Assembly: GCA_900752065.1 (NCBI GenBank)
Contig: CAADTT010000123.1
Location: 1 to 17,808 of the forward strand
Direction of reading: 5' to 3'
From: Lachnospiraceae bacterium
GTDB lineage: Bacteria > Bacillota > Clostridia > Lachnospirales > Lachnospiraceae
Length of the DNA stretch: 17,808 nucleotides
The notes under the pieces were generated by a model. The model was not told where the DNA came from, did no database searches, and saw only the letters and a program-made list of their open reading frames with translations. The position numbers and the translations under genes were made by a program. Shown one piece after another: positions 5,048 through 12,934 of this stretch (positions are counted from its first letter, which is position 1; the number at the start of each line of letters is the position of its first letter).

Positions 5048-8000
5048 ATGAAACTGAAACAAATTTTAGCTGGCGTGCTGACGGCAGCGATGGTGATCAC
5101 CAGCGCTCCAGTGGCAGGTCTTGGCACAATTTCTGCACAGGCGGCAGAAGAGACAACCTATTCGTCTGTCGGTATTAAGATGGGTGCGGCAGAAAGCTGG
5201 GATAAGACAGGCGAGTCAGGTGAAAATGGCGGCTGGGCAATACGTGCGGTAGATGGCGACAACACCACGTACTGGCATTCAAACTATGGTCAGGGCTCAG
5301 GAACGCAAAGCCCGGTAGAAGCAAAAGCGGATAATAGCTATTACATTGCGCTTGATGCGGCATCTTCAGTAGATAAGATAACGTATCTTCCGAGACAGGT
5401 TGATAATTATAGGAATGGTACAATTCTGAAATGCGAGGTTTATGTAACCACAGACGCACTTGCGGATATGCCCTCTTTGACAGATACCACGGCTGAAAAT
5501 GTTGAAACTAAGAATACTGCTGCTTTAAATAGTTTCAAGGCAGACAGCGTTACCTGGAAAAAGGTTGAAATCAGCACATTTGCTACAGCAAGCTGGGCTG
5601 ATTCGACTGCAGAAAAAGAGATTTTATTTACTGCCACAGAGGAAAATGTTACTGGTATCAAAATCACAGTACTCTCATCAGGCGGCGATCCTTCTGAAAA
5701 GCACATTTCTGCTGCAGAATTTGATGTTTATAAGAAAAATATAGTGCAGACGAACAACATCGCAGGCGTAAATGTAGCAATAGAAGCACCTGCAAAGGGT
5801 ATGGCACCGCAGACGGCAGTTGCAGAGACATCGGAATACACCGGAACCATTACCTGGAAAGATGGAGCGGATGCTTTTGCTGGAGCAGCATTTGAAGGAA
5901 ACAAAGCATATACAGCAGTAGTGACTTTGACTGCTAAAGCAGGATATGCTTTCACAGCAGATACTACAGCGCAGATTAATAGCGAAGCGGCAACACCGAA
6001 GTTTGAGAACGACACTCTGGTAATTGAAAAAACATTTGCTGAAACGAGTGACGTGGCAACAATCGCGAAACCAAATCTCAGCATGAATGCTCCGATGATC
6101 GGCGTAAAGCCTGCACAGGCTGTAGATAAGAATGTAGAAGCAGCCGGTCTCAAGGATACAGCGGCAAATCCGGCAGAGGTTAAGACCTTAACGACGATTA
6201 CCGGAACAAACGAGACAGGATTTACCGGCAACTTTACGGTAGGCGATTATACGGATGCAGATAATAAGCTGAACCTGGCAGGCAGTGAGCCATTTGTTTA
6301 TACCTTTAAGGTGAAAATGCCAGACACAGTCTCAGGGGAGAAGGTACTTTTCAGTCAGACATCGGCTCGTACAAATGCGGACGGTAATACACCACAGTAC
6401 AAAGTAGTGCTGAAGGAGGGAACTGACGCAGCGCAGGGACAGGGTGTTTGTGTATTTGGAAACACAGCAGATAAAATAAGCGATACGGACAGATGGCCCC
6501 AGGCAACCGTAGCGTTTGCCGACACTGGTGAAACTACAGATGGATGGCTGCCAGTTGTATTCGTGTACACAGGTAAAAATGCAGAAGGTGCAATCGACAA
6601 CACTTCCATGTTCCATATGTTTGCCGGAACCGGACACGGTACGGATCGTTATAATAATTTTGAGATCGCAGCAGCAGCAGGAGATCTGACTTTTGCAAAT
6701 GAGTATCCGATTAAGGATTTCAAGCTCTATAAGGGCGAGGAAGCGGCAGCGGCAGCAGCGGCAGCGAGAGAAACGAATCCTACCAGAGCGGCAGTAGAAG
6801 GAGCATTGGAGAACAAGACTCCGGCTCTGAATCTTTCCTTCGCAGAAGCAGCAGAGGGCGACTATACAGTCTCTACTGTATGGACAAAGACGAATGATGC
6901 AGCGATTGCAGAAGACGAAACTGTCACAATGAACGATACCTATAAGGCAACGATCACTCTGACACCGAAGACAGGTATGGCATTTGCTGATGCAAGTAAG
7001 CCGGACAGTATCGAGATCGACGGTACAGCAGCAGAACTGGGAGCAAGCGATGTGACAATCAATGACGCTGGAAACATGGTTATCACTGTTTCCTTCCCGA
7101 AGATTAAAGATGCTTTAGATGCACTGAAGGCTGCATTCACAGACGAGGTAGAAGCGGCAAAAGCAAACCCGGATAACTACACAACAGCGACATGGAATAA
7201 CTTTAGTTTGAAATATGATCTTGCAAAACCGTGGACTCTTGATGGTACAGAATTAACGGGTATGAGTACAGCAAGTCTGCTGACATTCAAGAAGAACCTG
7301 GAAGACGCTTTCAATGCTTTGGAGGAAATCACGAATGAAGGCGATGCAGTAAATACGGCTGTTTATATTCCGGCGACAGCTCTGACAGGAAGCGCAGACA
7401 GTATTGAGACGACAGGTGAAGGCACAAACGGCGCTGCTGAAAAGGCAGTCGATGGAGATCATGCGTCTTACTGGCATACAAACTGGAAGTCGAATGAAGA
7501 TCCGAAGGTAACCTTTGCAAACGGAAACCTGACTGGAAACAACAACTACTATATTGAACTGGATAAGGCGTATAAGGTAAGCGGTATCCGTTATCTGCCG
7601 AGACCGAACTACGACCCGTCTGACAGTAAAATCAACAACGGAGCGATCCTGAAGTGCAACATTTATGTAGCTAAGGAGAAGAATGCAGACGGCGCCTGGA
7701 ACTGGGTATCCGTAAAGGAAGGCCAGGTATGGGATGCATATCCGGATAAGCCGGCATCAGGAGAAGCGCCGTCCTATACGACACTGAGAAGGTATGCAGA
7801 ATTTGATGCACAGGATGACGTAAAGGCAATCCGTATCGAGGCGATCAATACGGCAGGCTCACAGCCGAATCAGTTTATCAATGCAGCGGAAATCGATGTC
7901 CTTGCAGAAAGCACTCTCTACACAGTAACAAATGCAACAGAGCTTGCACTTCTCGATGCAATCAGGGCACAGGATGTTCAGGCAGTTGTAGCGGCAGGAA

Positions 8001-9649
8001 ATGCAGATAACAGATGGAGCACAGAATCCTGGAATACATTTGTAGACAAATACAATGCTGCACTGGAGATCTTCAGAGATCTGTATGACGAGACCGCAAA
8101 GAATGAAGACGGCACATTAAATGCTACGGTATTTACTACGGCTGCCACCGAGATGCAGACAGCATTTGCGGGACTGGAAGCACCGTGTAAGTGTACAGTA
8201 ACGGTCAACAGCGTTGGTATCGATGGCGTAACAGGAAATGTGTTAGCTCTGGGCGATGATGAGAGCAAGACCTATACACTGACAGCAAGTGTTGCAGTAG
8301 CTGCAAATGGCTGTACCCATGAAGGACATACAGACGGCAGAAATGCTACCGTTACCTACACAGCTGCCGGTTCAGGCGCATCTGTTTCAGGTACGACACT
8401 GACCGTGAGAAATACGGCAACAAGCGTTAAGATCTCTGCTACAGCAACCTGTGACGGAGTGACCTCAGCGGCTAAGGAAGCAACCTATACTGTAACCAGC
8501 AACAAAGCGAAAAATGAGCTGTCAGCAAAGATCGCTGACGCTAAGAAGATTGAGCAGGGGGATAAGACCAAAGAGGCATTTGATACCCTGCAGGCAGCGA
8601 TCAAAACGGCAGAAGATGTGCTGAACAACGCAGATGCAACGGACGCACAGTTTAACGCTGCAACAACAGCATTGTCTAATGCGATCAGAACCTTTAACAA
8701 CAGCAGTGCAGTGAATCCGGGCGGTGATGAGAAGGAAAAACTGTACGATGACCTGGGCAAGCTGATCGATGATGCTAAGGCTAAGAATGATAGCGGTCTT
8801 TATACAACAGAAACAGCAAATGCACTTGTGGCAGTATACAACGAAGCAGTAAAGACTTACAACAAAGCGATTGACGGAAATAACATCCTTCATCTTGAGA
8901 ATGTTACAGCAGAGGAGCTGGATAAGGCAATCAAAGACCTGCAGGCAGCGATCAGCAAGCTTGTAACAAAAGAAGCAGACCTGAAGGCAGCACAGACCAC
9001 GATGGCGACAGCTCTGGCAGGCGCGAAGAAAGTCGTCGATGCAGGACAGGGAACTTACACAGATGCTACCTGGAAAGCATTTACAGATGCTTATGCGGCA
9101 GCACAGAAGGCTGCGGCAGGTAAGGATGCAGCAGCGATCAAGCAGGCAGCAGCAGCTCTGGCAGCAGCACAGAAAGCACTGGTTAAGGGAACGGCAGCAC
9201 CAGCGCCGGTACCTGGACAGAAGGTAGAGCTGGCAAACGGACGTTACGAAGTCATCAGTGTTGAGAAGAAGACCGTCAGACTGCTGAAAGCGAAAGCGAA
9301 GAAGTCAGCGAAGATGGGTGTTGCGGCTTCCATCTCCATCAACGGCGTGAAGTACACGGTTACTGAGGTAGGAGCAAAGGCATTCAAGGGAATCAAGACT
9401 CTGAAGCAGATCACTCTGAGCAAGAACATCAAGACAATCGGCAAGCAGGCATTCTCAGGCTGTAAGAAGCTGAGCAAGGTAGTAGTAAAGAGCACTGTCT
9501 TGAAGACGATCAAGAGCGGAGCATTTAAGGGAACGTCCAAGAAGATGACGGTTACCTTCAAATCTAAGAAAGTAAAGGCTAAGACCCGCAAAGCACTGCT
9601 GAAGAAGATGCAGAAAGCAGGCATGAGCAAATCTGCAAAGCTGAAATAA
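5048..9649 (+). CDS. Large secreted glycan-binding-type protein (2x F5/8 type C, Ig-like, FIVAR, basic LRR)
   Basis: 1533 aa with a signal peptide, probably cut after A-Q-A at residue 32. Approximate order: F5/8 type C (discoidin/CBM32) 36-230, with A-V-D-G-D (67-71) and Y-W-H (75-77); Ig-like 232-333; LamG-like beta-sandwich 345-560; eight-alanine linker 566-573; Ig-like 575-688; FIVAR 689-765; second F5/8 type C 770-955, with D-G-D-H and Y-W-H; FIVAR 960-1045; Ig-like module with C1047-x-C1049 and C1089-x-H1091; three FIVAR-like helical modules 1155-1385; BspA-type LRR 1390-1533. No glycosidase, protease or other catalytic domain is recognisable, and there is no LPXTG or SLH anchor. The C-terminal 144 residues hold 40 Lys/Arg against 4 acidic residues and may bind anionic wall polymers. 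AAAGGAG stands 8 nt before the ATG. Binding of host or dietary glycans is inference. Confidence 0.85.
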   Translation: MKLKQILAGVLTAAMVITSAPVAGLGTISAQAAEETTYSSVGIKMGAAESWDKTGESGENGGWAIRAVDGDNTTYWHSNYGQGSGTQSPVEAKADNSYYIALDAASSVDKITYLPRQVDNYRNGTILKCEVYVTTDALADMPSLTDTTAENVETKNTAALNSFKADSVTWKKVEISTFATASWADSTAEKEILFTATEENVTGIKITVLSSGGDPSEKHISAAEFDVYKKNIVQTNNIAGVNVAIEAPAKGMAPQTAVAETSEYTGTITWKDGADAFAGAAFEGNKAYTAVVTLTAKAGYAFTADTTAQINSEAATPKFENDTLVIEKTFAETSDVATIAKPNLSMNAPMIGVKPAQAVDKNVEAAGLKDTAANPAEVKTLTTITGTNETGFTGNFTVGDYTDADNKLNLAGSEPFVYTFKVKMPDTVSGEKVLFSQTSARTNADGNTPQYKVVLKEGTDAAQGQGVCVFGNTADKISDTDRWPQATVAFADTGETTDGWLPVVFVYTGKNAEGAIDNTSMFHMFAGTGHGTDRYNNFEIAAAAGDLTFANEYPIKDFKLYKGEEAAAAAAAARETNPTRAAVEGALENKTPALNLSFAEAAEGDYTVSTVWTKTNDAAIAEDETVTMNDTYKATITLTPKTGMAFADASKPDSIEIDGTAAELGASDVTINDAGNMVITVSFPKIKDALDALKAAFTDEVEAAKANPDNYTTATWNNFSLKYDLAKPWTLDGTELTGMSTASLLTFKKNLEDAFNALEEITNEGDAVNTAVYIPATALTGSADSIETTGEGTNGAAEKAVDGDHASYWHTNWKSNEDPKVTFANGNLTGNNNYYIELDKAYKVSGIRYLPRPNYDPSDSKINNGAILKCNIYVAKEKNADGAWNWVSVKEGQVWDAYPDKPASGEAPSYTTLRRYAEFDAQDDVKAIRIEAINTAGSQPNQFINAAEIDVLAESTLYTVTNATELALLDAIRAQDVQAVVAAGNADNRWSTESWNTFVDKYNAALEIFRDLYDETAKNEDGTLNATVFTTAATEMQTAFAGLEAPCKCTVTVNSVGIDGVTGNVLALGDDESKTYTLTASVAVAANGCTHEGHTDGRNATVTYTAAGSGASVSGTTLTVRNTATSVKISATATCDGVTSAAKEATYTVTSNKAKNELSAKIADAKKIEQGDKTKEAFDTLQAAIKTAEDVLNNADATDAQFNAATTALSNAIRTFNNSSAVNPGGDEKEKLYDDLGKLIDDAKAKNDSGLYTTETANALVAVYNEAVKTYNKAIDGNNILHLENVTAEELDKAIKDLQAAISKLVTKEADLKAAQTTMATALAGAKKVVDAGQGTYTDATWKAFTDAYAAAQKAAAGKDAAAIKQAAAALAAAQKALVKGTAAPAPVPGQKVELANGRYEVISVEKKTVRLLKAKAKKSAKMGVAASISINGVKYTVTEVGAKAFKGIKTLKQITLSKNIKTIGKQAFSGCKKLSKVVVKSTVLKTIKSGAFKGTSKKMTVTFKSKKVKAKTRKALLKKMQKAGMSKSAKLK
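9215..9649 (+). repeat. Direct repeat copy 1: LRR C-terminal module
   Basis: This 435-bp segment aligns without gaps to 11575-12009, with 48 mismatches by hand count (89% identity). It encodes the last 144 residues of the 1533-aa protein. Many differences are synonymous, and only 10 residues change. Confidence 0.9.
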
Positions 9650-9670
9650 GCAACATCAGGCAGTAAGCAC

Positions 9671-9697
9671 AAGGGGTGCCGTTTTGCGGCGCCCCTT
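9671..9697 (+). terminator. Intercistronic hairpin between the two surface-protein genes
   Basis: AAGGGGTGCCG (9671-9681) pairs with CGGCGCCCCTT (9687-9697) over 11 bp with one G-U pair. The following bases are ATAAAAAC, with no T-run, so it is at best a leaky terminator; it may instead protect the upstream 3' end or set the ratio of the two products. Confidence 0.45.
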
Positions 9698-9723
9698 ATA
9701 AAAACAGAAGGGAGAATGGAAGA

Positions 9724-12009
9724 ATGAAACGGAAACATTTTTTTGCCGGACTTATGGCGGCGGCAATGGTAATTGTGGGCGTACCGGCGGGAATCGGAAG
9801 CATAACAGCGGAAGCAGCGTCAACGATTGCATCACCGGATGTAACGGTCACAGCACCAGCAGAAGGACAGACTCCGGCAGGAGCGGTATTGAATTCGACA
9901 GTTGTATCGAGCAGTGAATTAACGTCACAGGACGTCATCATCAGCAGCGATGGAGGCATTAACGGAAAACTGACGGCTAAAGATAACACTGTGCTTAATA
10001 TAAAGGGAAACACAAAGCTCCTGATGCATTTTGAGATGAAAACAGGCAAGGTAGACAAGATAGAATCTATTATGGGCAAGATGAACAGCCAATATGGTGT
10101 GCAGATGGCAAGCATTGATTCGAGTGGTAATGCAATAACTCCAAGCCTGATTTTCTATGCACGGTTCGAAGATAAGAACAATAAGGAGCAGTGGGCGCAG
10201 GTTACTTATCCGATACCGAACGATGCCTGGTATAACACATGGCATGACGTGACAGCTTATTATGACGGCAATGAGCTGAATCTGTATGTGGACGGAACGG
10301 AAGCAACAGAGAAAAGAGAAGTAACAGGTGCGTTGAGGGAAGATGCAGACAGTACCTTTACAATCGGATATAATAAAAATCCGCTGCCGGCAGACCAGGC
10401 AGATCCGAAAGGAACGAAGCAGAAATTTATGGGTGAGCTTAGGAATGTTGGCTTGTATGTCGGTGACAATGTTCCCAATGTTACCTGGGCAGGTAAGACT
10501 CCAACGGAGATTAAAGCTGCATTGGCAAATAATACAAGTGATTTCACCCTGAGGACATCGGCACAGGAATCAGACTGCAAGGTTAAGAGCACAACGTGGG
10601 AGCCGAATGACAGCAAGTTTGGACGTTATGGAGATTATAAGGTGACAGTTGTTCTGGAGGCAGGTACGGGAAATTCCTTTAAAAGCACTGATGCGACTCT
10701 GAGAACGGCACAGGGAGTTCTCTCAGGTGCGAGAGCTACGCTGAACAGCAGTAAAACGGAGATGACGATCACCTATACCTTTGAAGGAGAAGAAAATCCG
10801 AAAACTGCACTTCAGGAATATATGAACTCCGCTGCAGTGAAGGCTATTGGAACGGAGAACAAGGATGCGGCTGGCGTACGCAAATATACGAAGGATACCT
10901 GGAATACCTATGCAGAGGCCTATAATAATGCGGTTGCTGTTTTGGAAAAAGCAGAAGAACAGCAGGCAGAAGTATATACAGGTGCGAAGAGAACGCTGGA
11001 AGATGCAGTGAATGGACTGTTGAGTGCGTCAGATCACTGCGAGTGCGTGCTGAGCGAGATCACAGGTTTTGAAGGAAGTACCTTTGAACTGTACGAGAGT
11101 GAAGAAATGAAGGTGGAGCTGGGCAGCGGAACCTTTACATATTCAGATGACTGTATCATGCATGCAGGCAGCAAGCCGCAGGCTTCCTATGAATTGATAG
11201 ACAACCCGGAGGGCGCTGTGCTGGAGGGCAATGTGCTGAAGCTGACTGCGGACGCATCGTCTGTACAGGTACGTCTCACAGTAACCATGGGAGAGCAGAC
11301 AAAGACAGCCACAGCAACTTATACGGTGAAGAAGAAGGATGCGAATGAGCTGCGTAAAGATCTGGTTACTCTGATGAATGAGATCGCAGGTCTGAATGTT
11401 GCAGACTATACAGCGGATTCCTGGAATGCGATGAAGACAGTATATGACGAGGCAAGAAAAATCAGTTCATCTACAGCTTCTGCAGCGGACTACGTGAAGG
11501 TCTATAAAGCTCTGACAGCAGCGAAGAATGCGCTGGTAAAGAATAGCTCCGCTGCTCCGGCTAAACCTGTTGCCGGACAGAAGGTAGACACGTCGGATGG
11601 ACGTTACGAAGTTATCAGTGCTGAGAAGAAGACTGTCAGACTGGTGAAAGCGAAAGCGAAGAAGTCAGCAAAAATGGGTGTTGCAGGTTCTATTTCGATC
11701 AATGGCGTGAAATACACAGTTACTGAGGTCGGAGCAAAGGCATTCAAGGGCATCAAGACTCTGAAGCAGATCACTCTGAGCAAGAGTATCCAGACGATTG
11801 GCAAGCAGGCATTCTCAGGCTGTAAGAAACTGAGCAAAGTGGTTGTTAAGAGCACTGTCCTGAAGAATATCAAGAGCGGAGCATTCAAGGGTACATCTAA
11901 GAAGATGACAGTTACCTTTAAGTCCAAGAAGGTAAAGGCTAAGACCCGCAAAGCGCTGCTGAAGAAGATGCAGAAGGCAGGCATGAGCAAATCTGCAAAA
12001 CTGAAATAA
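9724..12009 (+). CDS. Secreted LamG/Ig-like/FIVAR/LRR surface protein, relative of the upstream gene
   Basis: 761 aa. The signal peptide is probably cut after A-E-A at residue 31 and resembles that of the upstream protein. Order: LamG-like lectin fold about 65-245 (strands such as L-L-M-H-F-E-M, L-N-L-Y-V-D-G-T and G-E-L-R-N-V-G-L-Y); Ig-like 249-358; FIVAR 360-435; Ig-like module with C439-x-C441 and C477-x-x-H480 at 437-540; FIVAR 540-612; basic LRR 618-761, matching the upstream protein at 134 of 144 residues. It lacks F5/8 type C domains and any recognised catalytic domain. I chose the ATG at 9724 because AAGGGAG lies 9 nt ahead and the signal peptide begins there; a GTG at 9676 would add 16 non-signal residues. 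It is likely cotranscribed with its neighbours. A role in glycan binding at the cell surface is inference. Confidence 0.85.
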   Translation: MKRKHFFAGLMAAAMVIVGVPAGIGSITAEAASTIASPDVTVTAPAEGQTPAGAVLNSTVVSSSELTSQDVIISSDGGINGKLTAKDNTVLNIKGNTKLLMHFEMKTGKVDKIESIMGKMNSQYGVQMASIDSSGNAITPSLIFYARFEDKNNKEQWAQVTYPIPNDAWYNTWHDVTAYYDGNELNLYVDGTEATEKREVTGALREDADSTFTIGYNKNPLPADQADPKGTKQKFMGELRNVGLYVGDNVPNVTWAGKTPTEIKAALANNTSDFTLRTSAQESDCKVKSTTWEPNDSKFGRYGDYKVTVVLEAGTGNSFKSTDATLRTAQGVLSGARATLNSSKTEMTITYTFEGEENPKTALQEYMNSAAVKAIGTENKDAAGVRKYTKDTWNTYAEAYNNAVAVLEKAEEQQAEVYTGAKRTLEDAVNGLLSASDHCECVLSEITGFEGSTFELYESEEMKVELGSGTFTYSDDCIMHAGSKPQASYELIDNPEGAVLEGNVLKLTADASSVQVRLTVTMGEQTKTATATYTVKKKDANELRKDLVTLMNEIAGLNVADYTADSWNAMKTVYDEARKISSSTASAADYVKVYKALTAAKNALVKNSSAAPAKPVAGQKVDTSDGRYEVISAEKKTVRLVKAKAKKSAKMGVAGSISINGVKYTVTEVGAKAFKGIKTLKQITLSKSIQTIGKQAFSGCKKLSKVVVKSTVLKNIKSGAFKGTSKKMTVTFKSKKVKAKTRKALLKKMQKAGMSKSAKLK
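11575..12009 (+). repeat. Direct repeat copy 2: LRR C-terminal module
   Basis: Second copy of the 435-bp repeat, 2360 bp downstream of the first. It encodes the last 144 residues of the 761-aa protein. Both copies end exactly at the stop codon. Confidence 0.9.
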
Positions 12010-12024
12010 AGACATCAGATCGTT

Positions 12025-12756
12025 ATGAAATTATTGATCATACGTCACGGGGATCCGGATTATTCCGTCGATTCCCTGACAGAAAAAGGATGGCGGGAAG
12101 CAGAGCTTCTGGCAGACAGAATCTCGAAGCTGGATGTTAAGGAGTTTTATGTATCGCCCCTGGGAAGAGCGAAGGACACGGCTTCCTGTACGCTGAAGAG
12201 GATGAACCGCACAGCCGGAGAGCTGGAGTGGCTGCATGAATTTCGACCGAAAGTCCTGCGGCCCGACGCCGGGGGTGCGAGGAAGGTTTCCTGGGACTGG
12301 CTGCCTCAGGACTGGACGGCAGATGAGAGGTTTTACAGCTATGAGCACTGGCATGAGTGCGAAGTGTTTCAGGAGGCCGGGGTGAAAGAGGAGTATGACA
12401 GGGTGACAGCGCAGTTTGATGCGTTTCTGGCGGAGCATGGCTACCGCAGGGAAGGCCGGTATTACCGGGTAGAGAGGGAAAATGAGGATACCATCGTTTT
12501 CTTCTGTCATTTTGCACTGGGATGTGTGCTCCTGAGCCGTCTTTTCACCATTTCTCCAATGCTCCTCTGGCATCATACCTGTTCGGCGCCTACCGGGGTG
12601 ACGACAGTGACAACGGAGGAGCGCAGGCAGGGCATTGCCAGCTTCCGGATGAATGCCTACGGCGATGTTTCCCACCTGTATGCAGCAGGAGAGGAGCCGG
12701 CCTTTGCGGCGCGTTTCTGCGAGACATTTGGAAATACAGAACAGAGGCATGGTTAA
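12025..12756 (+). CDS. Histidine phosphatase superfamily (phosphoglycerate mutase-like) protein
   Basis: 243 aa, cytoplasmic, no signal peptide. R7-H8-G9 is the phospho-acceptor motif, S44-P45-L46-x-R48 supplies the second phosphate-binding arginine, and H162 in F-F-C-H is the second catalytic histidine. The family covers broad phosphatases, phosphoglycerate mutases and cobalamin-pathway CobC; the substrate is unknown. A W-rich insert (about residues 88-112) is larger than in minimal members. The start lies only 15 nt after the stop of the upstream surface protein and lacks a clear GGAGG site, so translation may depend on coupling. A strong hairpin closes the unit. Why a cytosolic phosphatase ends a surface-protein operon is unclear. 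Confidence 0.87.
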   Translation: MKLLIIRHGDPDYSVDSLTEKGWREAELLADRISKLDVKEFYVSPLGRAKDTASCTLKRMNRTAGELEWLHEFRPKVLRPDAGGARKVSWDWLPQDWTADERFYSYEHWHECEVFQEAGVKEEYDRVTAQFDAFLAEHGYRREGRYYRVERENEDTIVFFCHFALGCVLLSRLFTISPMLLWHHTCSAPTGVTTVTTEERRQGIASFRMNAYGDVSHLYAAGEEPAFAARFCETFGNTEQRHG

Positions 12757-12771
12757 AATACGGAGCCTGTG

Positions 12772-12812
12772 AAGGGCGGGATATCTCATAAATTATGGGA
12801 TATCCCGCCCTT
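12772..12812 (+). terminator. Strong terminator hairpin closing the surface-protein operon
   Basis: AAGGGCGGGATATC (12772-12785) pairs perfectly with 12799-12812 over 14 bp, and the loop can extend the stem further. The T tract is short (TTT, then CG). It lies 15 bp after the phosphatase stop codon. Confidence 0.75.
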
Positions 12813-12849
12813 TCGCTGTATGGCCCCGTGTTAAGAAAGAGATAAGATT

Positions 12850-12883
12850 CCCCGAAAGTGTGGACAGGAAAAATCTGTCGGGG
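12850..12883 (+). promoter_or_regulatory. Hairpin upstream of the FN3 protein gene
   Basis: CCCC (12850-12853) pairs with GGGG (12880-12883) and GACAG (12863-12867) with CTGTC (12875-12879), with a bulge on the 5' side. It lies about 50 bp before the GTG start. I found no convincing promoter here, so its role is open. Confidence 0.3.
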
Positions 12884-12934
12884 TAGAATGAAACTCGCTG
12901 GATAAATTATACATACGGGGAAAGGAGAAGGGGA

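Noticed and set aside
9676..9723. GTG start for the second surface protein
   Set aside because: It overlaps the intercistronic hairpin and adds non-signal residues before a good signal peptide that begins at 9724.
9244..9738. 164-aa antisense open frame, with a matching 128-aa frame at 11604-11990
   Set aside because: Both are shadows of the duplicated LRR-coding segment; their similarity only mirrors the repeat, and neither has a ribosome binding site.
5048..12009. Sortase-type LPXTG or SLH anchoring of the two large proteins
   Set aside because: No such motif or hydrophobic C-terminal tail exists; both end in the basic LRR module.
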